Of a DNA stretch of 37,841 bases, positions 9,354 through 17,011 are shown in pieces. A program made the position numbers and the translations under genes. Each line of letters starts with the position of its first letter. Within the stretch, counting starts at the first letter, position 1. The DNA is from a virus, in the IMG/VR virus record IMGVR_UViG_3300046368_000625, positions 1 through 37,841 of that record; one strand, given 5' to 3'. Under the pieces are notes generated by a model. That model worked only from the letters and a program-made list of their open reading frames with translations. It did not search any database and was not told the origin of the DNA.

Positions 9354-9379
9354 AAACCTCACTTTTTAGGGTGAGGTTT
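9354..9379 (-). terminator. Intrinsic terminator after the 76-aa membrane protein gene
   Basis: On the minus strand a 9-bp stem, AAACCTCAC paired with GTGAGGTTT, has an 8-nt loop and is followed by a T run (TTTTTT including the stem end). It lies 35 nt past the stop at 9415 and just before the late box of the baseplate operon. Confidence 0.85.
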
Positions 9380-9414
9380 AATCGTTAACGCGTTGTTAGA
9401 ATTACTTCTAATCC

Positions 9415-9645
9415 TTACTTCTTAATAATGTGGTAAAGTACAAAAGCACCTACGAGTCCTAACAGACCCTCAGCACTCAAACTTCCTAAAATGCCCATGA
9501 TGTTATCAACTACTGATACTTCTGGCCAGAATGGGATGTCCGCACCTTTGAAGAGTACTTCAAGTACTACTCCTAAGGCTATTATGCTAATACCGATTTT
9601 TGTTAGTTCATCAGCCCATGAGCCGATTTTTTTCAAAAATTCCAT
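9415..9645 (-). CDS. Small two-helix membrane protein, holin candidate
   Basis: A 76-residue protein with two hydrophobic helices, residues about 15-32 (IGISIIALGVVLEVLFKG) and 52-73 (ILGSLSAEGLLGLVGAFVLY), joined by a loop with FWPEVSV, and a basic C-terminus (HIIKK). The start has the clearest ribosome binding site in the window: AAAAGGAGA at 9651-9659, 5 nt before the ATG. The gene is a unit of its own, with a terminator upstream (9810-9835) and downstream (9354-9379). Size, two helices and isolated strong expression would fit a holin, but a small structural or membrane-modifying protein is also possible. The endolysin gene is 3 kb upstream. Confidence 0.8.
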   Translation of the reverse strand: MEFLKKIGSWADELTKIGISIIALGVVLEVLFKGADIPFWPEVSVVDNIMGILGSLSAEGLLGLVGAFVLYHIIKK

Positions 9646-9809
9646 ATTGTTCTCCTTTTGTTTTAATTAATGCAAATAACTTTTCCATCTTGCAAAACAT
9701 TGGGATATCTCCACAAATAACTATGGTATATATGATAAAAAAAAGTTGAATATATATTGAAACATCAATTAGAGGGTTGTATTGAGGGTTTATATATGTA
9801 TGTACAAAA
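9646..9809 (-). promoter_or_regulatory. Leader/promoter region of the 76-aa membrane protein gene
   Basis: About 160 bases without a convincing gene. The strong AAAAGGAGA site sits at its lower end. A T8 run followed by ATCATATATAC near 9727-9745 is loosely like the class 1 promoters, but I see no proper -33/-7 pair. A 68-codon open frame (9611-9817) crosses the gene start and terminator and is rejected. Confidence 0.4.
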
Positions 9810-9835
9810 AAACCCAACCGAAATTTGTTGGGTTT
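9810..9835 (-). terminator. Intrinsic terminator after the carbamoyltransferase unit
   Basis: On the minus strand AAACCCAAC pairs with GTTGGGTTT around an 8-nt loop (AAATTTCG), followed by a T run (TTTTTTT counting the stem end). It lies about 60 nt beyond the carbamoyltransferase stop and closes that unit. Confidence 0.88.
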
Positions 9836-9874
9836 CTATCCTAGCCACTTTATTATACGACCAGGGTTCTTACT

Positions 9875-9884
9875 GATAAATATA
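9875..9884 (-). promoter_or_regulatory. Promoter-like TATATTTATC box with no gene below it
   Basis: Minus-strand TATATTTATC matches the candidate late box except the last base. It lies just after the carbamoyltransferase stop, and 40 nt before the terminator at 9835. If active, it would make only a short non-coding transcript of about 60 nt. It may equally be chance in AT-rich DNA. Confidence 0.25.
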
Positions 9885-9893
9885 GTTAATTTA

Positions 9894-11603
9894 TCATAAA
9901 ATAGTTTTTTTAACAATAAAGTTTCCAAGGACTAAGATATCCATCTCACAATTTAAAAATGTTTTGATTGCAGTATTTGGGTCATTAACCATTGTTTGGT
10001 CTTTTAAATTAAATGAAGTATTTAAAACAAGTGGGAACTTATTATCAATTTGTAATTGTTTTAGTAACTTAGTAATTCTTGGATGTCTTTTTTCAGTTAC
10101 AGTTTGTATTCTTGCTGAACCATCTATATGAGTTATAGCAGGTAATCTATCTTTATACTTATCCTTTACTTTAACTACTTGATTCATATAAGGTACATCA
10201 TCTTTATAATCAAAGAATGTAGTTTGATATTCTTTCAATACCATTGGTGCAAAGGGTCTGAATCCTTCTCTCTTTTTTATAATACGATTAACTCTTGCTT
10301 TCATTTGAGGGTCTCTTGGATTAGCAAGTATAGAACGATTACCTAATGCTCGTGCACCAAACTCTAATCTTCCTTCAAACCAACCGATAACAGAGCCAGT
10401 AGTAATTTCTTCAGATATCTTTTTTATTAAATCAAAATCAGAATATTCTTCATACCAAACATCAATGTGATTATTATCTAAAGCCTCTTTCATCTGTCGT
10501 TTTGAATATTGAGGTCCTAGATATGGATTATTGTTAGTTATCGTATTTTCATATGGAACTTTTGTATAATAATAATGTAGTGATGCACCTATTGCAGAAC
10601 CAGCATCAGATGGTGCTGGTGGGATATGTATCTTTTGAAAAGAAGTTTTATTCTTTATTTTTCCATTAGCAGTTCCATTATAAGCACAACCACCTGATAA
10701 AACAATATTTTTTGATTTAGTTAATTTATATGCTGTATCTAATAAATTAAAAAAACATTTTTCATATAAACTTTGTAATCCTGCTGCTATATCTTTATGG
10801 TGTTGTTCAAGTTTCTCTTCTGGTAATCTATTTGGTATCTTAAATAACTTAGGTAGTTTAAAATTAAACATATCGATATCTGATGAATCATATGTAAAGT
10901 AATCCATGTTAACTTCGTATGTACCATTTGAATTTGTAGTTATTATTTTATCAAACTCATCAGAATATTTACTAGCATCTCCATATGGAGCTAATCCCAT
11001 AATCTTATACTCACCTTCATTTGGTTTGAATCCTAAGTATGCGGTAAACGCTGAATATACCATTCCTAATGAATGTGGGAAATCAATACTTAATAATTTT
11101 TTTATTCTGTTTTTATTTGCGTAGTAAATAGCAGTAGTTTCCCATTCACCAACCCCATCAACAGTAACTACTACACTACTATTAAAACCAGATGTGTAAA
11201 ATCCATATGCTGCATGAGATAAGTGATGATTACCATATATAAGTTTTATATGGTTACCAAAAAAGTTAAAGATTTCATTCTCAAACTTTTTATATTGTTT
11301 TTTGTTTCGTGATGCTGCAGATTCTGTGAGAACTTTTTGTAACCATGATGTTCTATCTGTTTGTTTGATTCTATCTATCTTTTCTTTTGGGTCCTCATAG
11401 AATACAACAGTATCTATATCTTCTGGTGTAAGGGTTTTTTCTTTTAATAACCACTCTAATGAATTTATGGGAAAAGATGAATCGTGTTTTATACCAGTGA
11501 ATCTTTCTTCTTCTACTGCACTTAAAACTTTACCATTTCTAAGTAGTGAAACTGCGGAATCGTGAAAACCACAACTAATTCCTACAATATATTTATCTTT
11601 CAT
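9894..11603 (-). CDS. Carbamoyltransferase, NodU/CmcH/TobZ-like
   Basis: A 569-residue protein when started at the ATG at 11603, which overlaps the sigma factor stop by 11 nt; the family starts right at YIVGIS. An upstream in-frame ATG (11639) would add 12 unlikely residues. Family enzymes use carbamoyl phosphate and ATP to put a carbamoyl group on a hydroxyl of a sugar or antibiotic. The Kae1-like domain has GISCGFHDSA (8-17), HHLSHAA (126-132; metal-binding His) and VDGVGEWE (148-155). The C-terminal carbamoyl phosphate-binding domain has FEGRLEFGARALGNRS followed by FRPFAP. Full length, no missing motif. Related genes occur in marine T4-like cyanophages, with unknown target. Here it may carbamoylate a glycan made by nearby glycosyltransferases, or a modified base. 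Confidence 0.92.
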   Translation of the reverse strand: MKDKYIVGISCGFHDSAVSLLRNGKVLSAVEEERFTGIKHDSSFPINSLEWLLKEKTLTPEDIDTVVFYEDPKEKIDRIKQTDRTSWLQKVLTESAASRNKKQYKKFENEIFNFFGNHIKLIYGNHHLSHAAYGFYTSGFNSSVVVTVDGVGEWETTAIYYANKNRIKKLLSIDFPHSLGMVYSAFTAYLGFKPNEGEYKIMGLAPYGDASKYSDEFDKIITTNSNGTYEVNMDYFTYDSSDIDMFNFKLPKLFKIPNRLPEEKLEQHHKDIAAGLQSLYEKCFFNLLDTAYKLTKSKNIVLSGGCAYNGTANGKIKNKTSFQKIHIPPAPSDAGSAIGASLHYYYTKVPYENTITNNNPYLGPQYSKRQMKEALDNNHIDVWYEEYSDFDLIKKISEEITTGSVIGWFEGRLEFGARALGNRSILANPRDPQMKARVNRIIKKREGFRPFAPMVLKEYQTTFFDYKDDVPYMNQVVKVKDKYKDRLPAITHIDGSARIQTVTEKRHPRITKLLKQLQIDNKFPLVLNTSFNLKDQTMVNDPNTAIKTFLNCEMDILVLGNFIVKKTIL

Positions 11604-12315
11604 TCCAAAACGAATTTTCTGAATCATCAAACTCACCATGTTCTAAATATTCGTTTAACATCTTCTTTTGATGTTCTTTCATAACATTTACAACCTTTGT
11701 AATATAGTGAGTTTTACAATCGGTCATTTCTCTAATAAGTAGGTAGAGATGTTTTTTATTAAAATTTTCTATATATTCACTTCTTCTAAATAACTCCAAC
11801 ACAGCATCTGCTATTTGTATATCTCGTTTTTTAGTAAATACTTCAGTTAAATGTTTATCCCAATACTTTAACATTATATCTTTGAACTCTTTAAATTCAT
11901 TATTCTCTTGAGTTTCATAATAATCGTTTGCAGGATTCCAAGTTTGTGGCATCTCTGAAAGAAGTGCATTTTGTTTCCATCTTTTGTAGTTACCATTGTT
12001 CTTTAAAATCAAATGGTTCTTTGCAATAATAGTAAAGTAAGAAAATGCTCTACCCTTACCTTCTTGAAACATATGCATTTTTTCTACCATGGTTGAAACT
12101 ACCTCTGTTTGAATATCTTTCTTTGGTACATCAAAGTAAGTAAACTTAAATGTATTAATTACATTTTCAGCAAGTTTTTCAAATGGATATTTAATTCTTG
12201 TTTCATATATTACAGAACGTAATTCTGCATCATCACAATTATTGTACTCAACTATTGCTTCTTGTGCAGGAGTACCAAAATAAATCTTTGATTTTTTTCT
12301 TCTCTTTTTGGGCAT
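11593..12315 (-). CDS. gp55: Late-transcription sigma factor, gp55-like
   Basis: A 240-residue protein with a strongly basic start (MPKKRRKKSK). Residues about 40-115 (from YPFEKLAENVINTF through GRAFSYFTIIAKNHLI) align with the sigma region 2-like core of T4 gp55, including the F-x-x-GKGRAFSYF segment. A long acidic and helical C-terminal half follows; T4 gp55 is 185 residues, so this one is longer. It would direct host RNA polymerase to late promoters, for which TATATTTATA boxes here are candidates. It lies between the carbamoyltransferase and a membrane coiled-coil gene, separated from the latter by one base. Confidence 0.8.
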   Translation of the reverse strand: MPKKRRKKSKIYFGTPAQEAIVEYNNCDDAELRSVIYETRIKYPFEKLAENVINTFKFTYFDVPKKDIQTEVVSTMVEKMHMFQEGKGRAFSYFTIIAKNHLILKNNGNYKRWKQNALLSEMPQTWNPANDYYETQENNEFKEFKDIMLKYWDKHLTEVFTKKRDIQIADAVLELFRRSEYIENFNKKHLYLLIREMTDCKTHYITKVVNVMKEHQKKMLNEYLEHGEFDDSENSFWNER

Positions 12316-12316
12316 A

Positions 12317-12592
12317 TTATATCTCTGTGTTTAAATCTTCAACTATCTTTTTTAATGCATCAAAAGTTACACCCACTTCATCATCTTTTTCAAATGCTTG
12401 TTTGGTATCTAACTTTCTCATTTCTGCGAGTGCAGAATCAATTCGTTCTGAAGTTTGATTAACTGTATCAACTAATCTATCTTCAAGTTGTTCGTTTTGT
12501 CTTAATAGGTTTCGAACTCCTATTAGTAGTACAATATTTAGTACTACTGAAATTCCTATAACAATGTTATAGGTCGTTAATAATTCTATCAT
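12317..12592 (-). CDS. Single-pass membrane coiled-coil protein next to the endolysin
   Basis: A 91-residue protein with one N-terminal membrane helix (residues about 9-26, VIGISVVLNIVLLIGV) followed by a charged coiled coil (RQNEQLEDRLVDTVNQ...). The start ATG overlaps the endolysin stop in an ATGA junction. Topology and place fit an inner-membrane spanin (Rz-like), but I see no partner outer-membrane lipoprotein within this frame. Other small coiled-coil membrane proteins of phages look similar, so the assignment is a guess. Confidence 0.75.
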   Translation of the reverse strand: MIELLTTYNIVIGISVVLNIVLLIGVRNLLRQNEQLEDRLVDTVNQTSERIDSALAEMRKLDTKQAFEKDDEVGVTFDALKKIVEDLNTEI

Positions 12593-13200
12593 GAATTTGG
12601 TTTTAATTTAATATCATAACCACTAAACTTATGCATATAAGAAGTGATTTTTGTTCCATTACCATCTCTAAAAACTTTTCCATTTTTAAAGTATCGTTTT
12701 ACAGAACCCTGTCCTCCAAGATGTGCTGCTGCCAATATACCACTTTCTGTTATTAACATTCCATTAACAGTTTGTCCATCGAATACATCAATGTACTTTT
12801 GTAATTTTTCTTTGTTGTGTAGTAATAAAGCCATCATTGCTTCTTCTTGTAGTTGTGGGTTACTTAGAAATTCTTTTTTGGTTACTTTGAATCCTAATCC
12901 CTTTAGAGTACTTTTACCAAACTGATACTTTCCCATATATCCCCATTTGTTTGTAACTGTGTAATTGTTACTTGATTCTCTAAAGCCAACATCGTGTAAG
13001 AATCTTTGTAGTTCATCCTCGTGATGTTTTTCTATTCGAAGTCTTTCTTCTTCGATTTTCAAGAGTTCTAATTCTCTTTCTTTTTCTAAATCAAATAACA
13101 ATGTTTCCATATTAGTTGATTTATCTTTTGTTACTGCGGAATCTATCATTCCAAACGATAGTAGTGAAACTACTAACGTAAATATTATCTGTCTCTTCAT
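12589..13200 (-). CDS. Exported lysozyme-like endolysin
   Basis: A 203-residue protein. Residues 1-22 form a signal peptide (KRQ, then a hydrophobic run to SAVTK), with no lipobox Cys. Residues 33-68 are a highly charged coiled coil. Residues about 70-195 look like a lysozyme-like transglycosylase domain: Glu75 in FRESSNNY is the likely catalytic acid, followed by WGYMGKYQFG and LAAAHLGGQGSV, the usual core of lytic transglycosylases. It would cut peptidoglycan after export, so a Sec or signal-arrest route is likely. Start has AAAGGGAGA at 13205-13213. A class 1 promoter lies 24-65 nt upstream, so the gene is expected to be transcribed from it. Confidence 0.82.
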   Translation of the reverse strand: MKRQIIFTLVVSLLSFGMIDSAVTKDKSTNMETLLFDLEKERELELLKIEEERLRIEKHHEDELQRFLHDVGFRESSNNYTVTNKWGYMGKYQFGKSTLKGLGFKVTKKEFLSNPQLQEEAMMALLLHNKEKLQKYIDVFDGQTVNGMLITESGILAAAHLGGQGSVKRYFKNGKVFRDGNGTKITSYMHKFSGYDIKLKPNS

Positions 13201-13223
13201 CTGGTCTCCCTTTGATTTAACAT

Positions 13224-13265
13224 ATTACTTCTACTAATATACGAAAAAAAATCCATATATCCAAA
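13224..13265 (-). promoter_or_regulatory. Class 1 (Bacteroidetes-type) promoter of the endolysin gene
   Basis: The -33 box TTTGG (13261-13265) and -7 box TATATTAG (13234-13241) are separated by 19-20 nt that include a T8 run and CG. A dyad over the start site (ATTAGT-N3-AGTAAT, 13224-13238) has one mismatch per arm. The last base of the -7 box differs from the TATATTTA seen at others. Confidence 0.7.
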
Positions 13266-13282
13266 TAAAAACCAATAAATTT

Positions 13283-13600
13283 TTAGGCTTCTCCTTGTGG
13301 TCCGAAGTACATTGACCCTATAACTTCCTCCTCAGTTTCGTAATCTTCTTGTTCCAATGCATCTTGGTACTCCTGAGGGAGTTCTTTTAAAACTTTGTTT
13401 ATCATAGTAATTATATCTTCCTTCTCACTACTTACAAGTTTATTGTATTTAATTATTGTATTATCAATCTTATCATCTATTTCATCTTTAGTGAATAGAC
13501 CTTTTTCAATCAACATATCAATAAGAGTTTCTGTTACTAATCGTGTAGTAATCAATTTAGTTTGCAGTTCTTTTATTATTACTTTTGATATTGAGTTCAT
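13283..13600 (-). CDS. Unknown acidic helical protein
   Basis: A 105-residue protein of unknown family. The N-terminal 60 residues are helical (KVIIKELQTKLITTRLVTET), with LFTKDEIDDKID. The C-terminal 30 residues are very acidic (ALEQEDYETEEEVIGSMYFG). Overlaps the upstream gene by 44 nt, which is unusually long here; a later in-frame ATG would give a shorter protein but remove part of the helical core. Small acidic proteins of this type occur near replication and late-transcription genes in T4-like phages. No function assigned. Confidence 0.65.
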   Translation of the reverse strand: MNSISKVIIKELQTKLITTRLVTETLIDMLIEKGLFTKDEIDDKIDNTIIKYNKLVSSEKEDIITMINKVLKELPQEYQDALEQEDYETEEEVIGSMYFGPQGEA

Positions 13601-13826
13601 CTAATAAATCTTTTATATTTTTAATATCTTCATCTCCATAAACCAAATCTCCAAATGCTCTTGTGATTGATTTATTAGCGTAACCCATTGTTGCTGCAAG
13701 TCTTATACAGACTACTTTGAATTCATTGATGTCCATGTCATCTGGTACATCAAGTTCTATTTTACTTGCCTCTCTATTGTTCTCAATAAAATCCTTGTCT
13801 GTATATGTAAATATAAGTTTTCCCAT
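13557..13826 (-). CDS. Small unknown protein
   Basis: An 89-residue protein. A beta-type start (GKLIFTYTDKDF) is followed by a conserved-looking helical core INEFKVVCIRLAATMGY, then AFGDLVYGDED. The pattern (R-L-A-x-x-M-G-Y followed by S-I-x-x-A-F-G) recurs in small phage proteins, from memory, but I know no function. The gene lies 12 nt after the peptide deformylase stop. Confidence 0.7.
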   Translation of the reverse strand: MGKLIFTYTDKDFIENNREASKIELDVPDDMDINEFKVVCIRLAATMGYANKSITRAFGDLVYGDEDIKNIKDLLDELNIKSNNKRTAN

Positions 13827-13838
13827 GTTTTCGTTTAA

Positions 13839-14450
13839 TTATAAGATTTCTGCTCCCTCTAAAAGTAGAGGTTCAGCCTTTTTGTATTTCATAAATTCAG
13901 TATCTCCATTTGATAATTTAACCATTACCCTTTCGTTTCTACCGTACTTCTTTGTGGATGTTACAGTTGTAGTATATCTTCTCTTAGAATCTGTTATAAG
14001 AACACCATCAAGGTGGTCTATCTCATGTTGAGCACATACACATTCTAATAACCCTTCATCAGAAAAGAATTCATTTGAATCCTTCCAATCTGATTTATCA
14101 GGTGAAAATTCTACTAAACCTAAATTATCCGTCTCTACTGTAAATGATTTATGTCTTATTGTTTTAACTGGTTTACGCATTGTCTTATCTAACGATAAAC
14201 ATTGTTCTACATATGCAACTGTATCTTCTGATACCTCAACAACTCTTGGGTTAATTAATACCAAAGGGTCTTTTACGTTGATTACACATGCTCTTGTGTC
14301 TAATCCTATTTGATTAGCTGATAATCCTATACCACCATGTTTAGTTAACTCAGTTAGAAGTGTTGTTGAAATTGTATCAACCTCCTCATGAGTAAGTGGT
14401 TTAGGTTCTATTACTTTATTTAGTTTTCTTGGGTCTTTAATTAGTTTCAT
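13839..14450 (-). CDS. def: Peptide deformylase
   Basis: A 203-residue enzyme that removes the formyl group from the first Met of new proteins. All three metal-site motifs are present: GGIGLSANQIG (residues 39-49), EQCLS (82-86, Cys84) and QHEIDHLDG (141-149, His142 and His146, Glu143). Full length for the class. It overlaps the 79-residue gene by 14 nt. Phage deformylases occur in marine T4-like phages, where they may speed synthesis of phage or host photosystem proteins. The second possibility would not apply in a non-photosynthetic host. Confidence 0.95.
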   Translation of the reverse strand: MKLIKDPRKLNKVIEPKPLTHEEVDTISTTLLTELTKHGGIGLSANQIGLDTRACVINVKDPLVLINPRVVEVSEDTVAYVEQCLSLDKTMRKPVKTIRHKSFTVETDNLGLVEFSPDKSDWKDSNEFFSDEGLLECVCAQHEIDHLDGVLITDSKRRYTTTVTSTKKYGRNERVMVKLSNGDTEFMKYKKAEPLLLEGAEIL

Positions 14451-14676
14451 TAAATAGATTTAATTGGTTTGTTGATAATTTTCTATTTGAAGTGGGTTCT
14501 CCCCAACCTCTAACATATATTGTTCTGCCACCATCTGGTGATTCAAATATCTTTGCATCTTTCATTTTTTCAGAAAGATTATCTTGGAATTTTCTTGCTT
14601 CAAGATATAGTTCTCTTACTTTTTTTCCAAGTTCCATATCATTGGGATAATCGTTTACTAATTGTTCTATATTCAT
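14437..14676 (-). CDS. Small unknown protein
   Basis: A 79-residue protein starting MNIEQLVNDYPND, helical to residue 45, then SPDGGRTIYVRGWGEP, a beta hairpin-like stretch, and a polar tail. The start has AAGGAG at 14681-14686, 5 nt upstream, which supports it. It sits between the methyltransferase and deformylase. No function assigned. Confidence 0.72.
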   Translation of the reverse strand: MNIEQLVNDYPNDMELGKKVRELYLEARKFQDNLSEKMKDAKIFESPDGGRTIYVRGWGEPTSNRKLSTNQLNLFNETN

Positions 14677-14684
14677 AATACTCC

Positions 14685-15368
14685 TTATTTTTTATAAAAG
14701 TAAGTTATTCCTTGAGTTTTACTTTTATGTATATTAAATGTTTCTATTTTATCTCCATTCGTAAACTTACCACCTTTTATTTCTTCCATTAGGTGTGGAA
14801 CGTCCTCATTGTATCCTTCTACATATATAGTATCATGAAATGCTATAATTCCTCCTCGTTTCACCAAAGGTGAGTACATTAGGTAATCTGCTAAAACTTG
14901 TTCATATGAATGATTACCATCTATAAATAAAAAATCAACTGAAGATTCGTTAGTGTAAATATCACTTACTGTTTGTACTCCATTTGATGTTCCATGATAA
15001 AACTTTGATTTACCATTTGCAAGAACAAATTTATTATAATATTTTTTTGTATTTCTACCAAACAATCTTATTCTTTCAAAGTTGTGTTCAATAGTAATTA
15101 CATTTTCAAACATTTGTCTGAATAGAAAGTGTGTACTTCCAAAGAATCCAAGTCCAACCTCAAGACACCTATCAAGGTTGTTACTTTTAAGTAATACAGT
15201 AATGAGTTCTTTTAACTCATCTCTTACTTGTTGAATTCCTTTTTCTTCATTTAAAGTATGTGTTGCAAAGCTTGTATAAGGATTATAATCATATTCAATA
15301 TATTGACCATCTCCCTTTCCTACAATCCATCTGTCTAATTCAGATAATATGGTGTCTACTTTTTTCAC
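14685..15368 (-). CDS. Class I SAM-dependent methyltransferase-like protein
   Basis: About 227 residues when started at a GTG at 15368, which overlaps the upstream stop in a GTGA junction; an in-frame TTG at 15401 would add 11 residues and a longer overlap. The Rossmann motifs are visible: LEVGLGFFGST (motif I), VITIEHN (motif II), VDFLFIDGNHSYEQV (motif IV region) and GGIIAFHDT. This is the Methyltransf_24 pattern, seen in sugar and antibiotic O-methyltransferases. Substrate unknown; neighbours suggest sugar or small-molecule modification. Confidence 0.82.
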   Translation of the reverse strand: MKKVDTILSELDRWIVGKGDGQYIEYDYNPYTSFATHTLNEEKGIQQVRDELKELITVLLKSNNLDRCLEVGLGFFGSTHFLFRQMFENVITIEHNFERIRLFGRNTKKYYNKFVLANGKSKFYHGTSNGVQTVSDIYTNESSVDFLFIDGNHSYEQVLADYLMYSPLVKRGGIIAFHDTIYVEGYNEDVPHLMEEIKGGKFTNGDKIETFNIHKSKTQGITYFYKK

Positions 15369-15841
15369 TCTGCTATGTTTAAATATTTTTCTAATAACCA
15401 AGATGAAGATTGTACTTTATCTCCCAATCCCCATACTGAATCTATTCCATATGAATTACATACATCATTCTCTGGTGTGGTTGTTTCGGTTCTATCACCA
15501 CCATTACCGAATGCAACATTACCTTCCAACTCACCTCTATTTTCAGTATGCCATTTATGTCTTGCATGGTCAATAAAATCAATTGCTGTATTATCTCCAT
15601 GTATAAGTGGATTCATTATATAAACATAATCCACATCTCTTAGTGATTCCATTATGAAAGCTCTTTCATTTTCTTTCATAAATGATTTACCTTTTTTTCT
15701 CCTTAACCAACTATCGTTGTTAAGTCCAATCCAAACTTCATCTGCTAACTTCTTAGCGTTTTGGATACATTCTATATGACCTTTGTGTACAGGGTCAAAC
15801 CCACCGCTTATTAATATTACTTTGTACTTTTTACTCGCCAT
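15365..15841 (-). CDS. Nucleotidyltransferase, cytidylyltransferase-like (HxGH family)
   Basis: A 158-residue protein with GGFDPVHKGH at residues 13-22; the HxGH motif binds the nucleotide triphosphate. LNNDSWLRRKKG and ENERAFIMESL match the later parts of the RfaE/TagD-like adenylyl- or cytidylyltransferases. A conserved R-K-x-G region and I-x-x-S are not fully preserved, so the exact nucleotide and sugar are unknown. It activates a sugar or polyol phosphate, which fits the glycosyltransferases at 18-21.8 kb and 34.6-37.1 kb. Start ATG overlaps the small gene upstream. Confidence 0.88.
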   Translation of the reverse strand: MASKKYKVILISGGFDPVHKGHIECIQNAKKLADEVWIGLNNDSWLRRKKGKSFMKENERAFIMESLRDVDYVYIMNPLIHGDNTAIDFIDHARHKWHTENRGELEGNVAFGNGGDRTETTTPENDVCNSYGIDSVWGLGDKVQSSSWLLEKYLNIAE

Positions 15842-15986
15842 AAAATCTATTTAAGGTATTGTACATTCCTGCTACTCCAAAATCTGCACCGTGTTTTTTA
15901 TTTTGTTCTAAAAAAAACGTCATTAATCTTTGAAATGACTTACCTTCATTTTTTCTTACTAAGTACAATTCTTTATCTATATCCAT
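15831..15986 (-). CDS. Small unknown protein (51 aa)
   Basis: A short open frame of 51 residues (starts MDIDKELYLVRK, ends NRFYGE), with a start 24 nt below the class 1 -7 box and a stop overlapping the nucleotidyltransferase start. The frame fills what would otherwise be a 180-base gap, and the 11-nt overlap is typical of real genes here. Helical and basic, no family recognised. Confidence 0.6.
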   Translation of the reverse strand: MDIDKELYLVRKNEGKSFQRLMTFFLEQNKKHGADFGVAGMYNTLNRFYGE

Positions 15987-16009
15987 TACTATTCTTTTTA
16001 ATTTTAATT

Positions 16010-16051
16010 ATTTGTTATACAAATATACGAAAATTATTTTACAATTCCAAA
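16010..16051 (-). promoter_or_regulatory. Class 1 promoter with covarying dyad
   Basis: -33 TTTGG (16047-16051), 19-nt gap, -7 TATATTTG (16020-16027), an exact TAnnTTTG match. A perfect dyad ATTTGT-N3-ACAAAT (16010-16024) covers the -7 box and start site; both arms differ from the ATTTAC version but still pair. The promoter overlaps the metK stop and would drive the 51-residue gene, the nucleotidyltransferase and the methyltransferase. Confidence 0.82.
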
Positions 16052-17011
16052 TTATTTCCAAGAAAATCCTGCACCCATGTGTCCAAACGCTGCTGATTCA
16101 CCAAATATTGGTTTTCTAAGTTCTAAGAAATCTATAATTCCTTTTGGTGATAAATCATATCCTTTGATAAATTCGTGTTCTCCATCAACGATAGCAGTTG
16201 CTTGAAGTGGTTGGTCATATCCAATTGCATAAGCAAGTTGAACCATCACTTCTTGTACTTCTGGTCTTTGTTCTAAGATATCTACTGCGATTCTTCTTCC
16301 CATATATGCAGCACTTCTATCAACCTTAGTAGAATCTTTACCACTAAATGCTCCACCACCAAGTGGAACTCTTGGTCCATAATTATCTACTGCTAACTTT
16401 CTACCTGTTAATCCAGCATCAGCAGTAAACCCACCAATGTTCCAATCACCTGCAGGATTACAATGTAATGCTTCAATAAAATATTCAGGATAATCTTCAA
16501 AGTATTCCATTACTATTTGTTGTAACTTATCTGCTGGTGCGTTCTGAAACGAACATACAACTCTAAGTGAGTTACCATTCATAGTAACTTGAGTTTTACC
16601 ATCGTAAGGATATTTACTAAATACGTGCTTGTTTAATTCTCTTGATAAGAAATATTCTTGTGGTAAGTATTGTTCATTATCTCTACAAGCATAACCAATC
16701 ATAATTCCTTGGTCACCTGCACCACCACTATCAACTCCTTGAGCAATCTCTGGTGATTGTTTTGTAAGATGTATGATTACATCTTTTACTCCTGATATGT
16801 TGTTTACAACTGTTCTTATATCGGATTCTGTTACTTCAGTATTTGAAGTTACCTCACCAGTTATAAATACCTTTCCATTTCCACCAGCGGTTTCAATGGC
16901 ACATCTTGAGTTAGGGTCTCCTTGTAAATATAAATCTAATAATGTGTCTGATATTCTATCACACATTTTGTCTGGATGTTTCGGAGAAACACATTCTGCT
17001 GTTCTAATCAT
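16052..17011 (-). CDS. metK: S-adenosylmethionine synthetase, compact form
   Basis: A 319-residue enzyme making SAM from Met and ATP; E. coli MetK has 384, so it is shortened. Key motifs remain: HPDK (12-15), GAGDQGIMIGYA (97-108), GLTGRK (200-205) and GGGAFSGKDSTKVDRSAAY (218-236), covering the phosphate, Mg2+ and K+ sites. The missing length appears to be in the loops around residues 80-100 and 110-150 and at the C-terminus. Starts with ATG in an ATGA overlap with a 36-residue gene. It could feed the radical SAM enzyme and two methyltransferases in this window. Activity of such short forms should be tested. Confidence 0.95.
   Translation of the reverse strand: MIRTAECVSPKHPDKMCDRISDTLLDLYLQGDPNSRCAIETAGGNGKVFITGEVTSNTEVTESDIRTVVNNISGVKDVIIHLTKQSPEIAQGVDSGGAGDQGIMIGYACRDNEQYLPQEYFLSRELNKHVFSKYPYDGKTQVTMNGNSLRVVCSFQNAPADKLQQIVMEYFEDYPEYFIEALHCNPAGDWNIGGFTADAGLTGRKLAVDNYGPRVPLGGGAFSGKDSTKVDRSAAYMGRRIAVDILEQRPEVQEVMVQLAYAIGYDQPLQATAIVDGEHEFIKGYDLSPKGIIDFLELRKPIFGESAAFGHMGAGFSWK

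Noticed and set aside
9611-9817. A 68-codon minus-strand frame with hydrophobic residues
   Set aside because: It crosses the start of the 76-residue gene in another frame and ends across the terminator hairpin; the other gene has the ribosome binding site.
9840-9893. A tRNA-like gene near CCTGGTCG...GGCTAGG
   Set aside because: No acceptor, anticodon or T-arm pairing can be formed; nothing elsewhere in the window looked like a tRNA.
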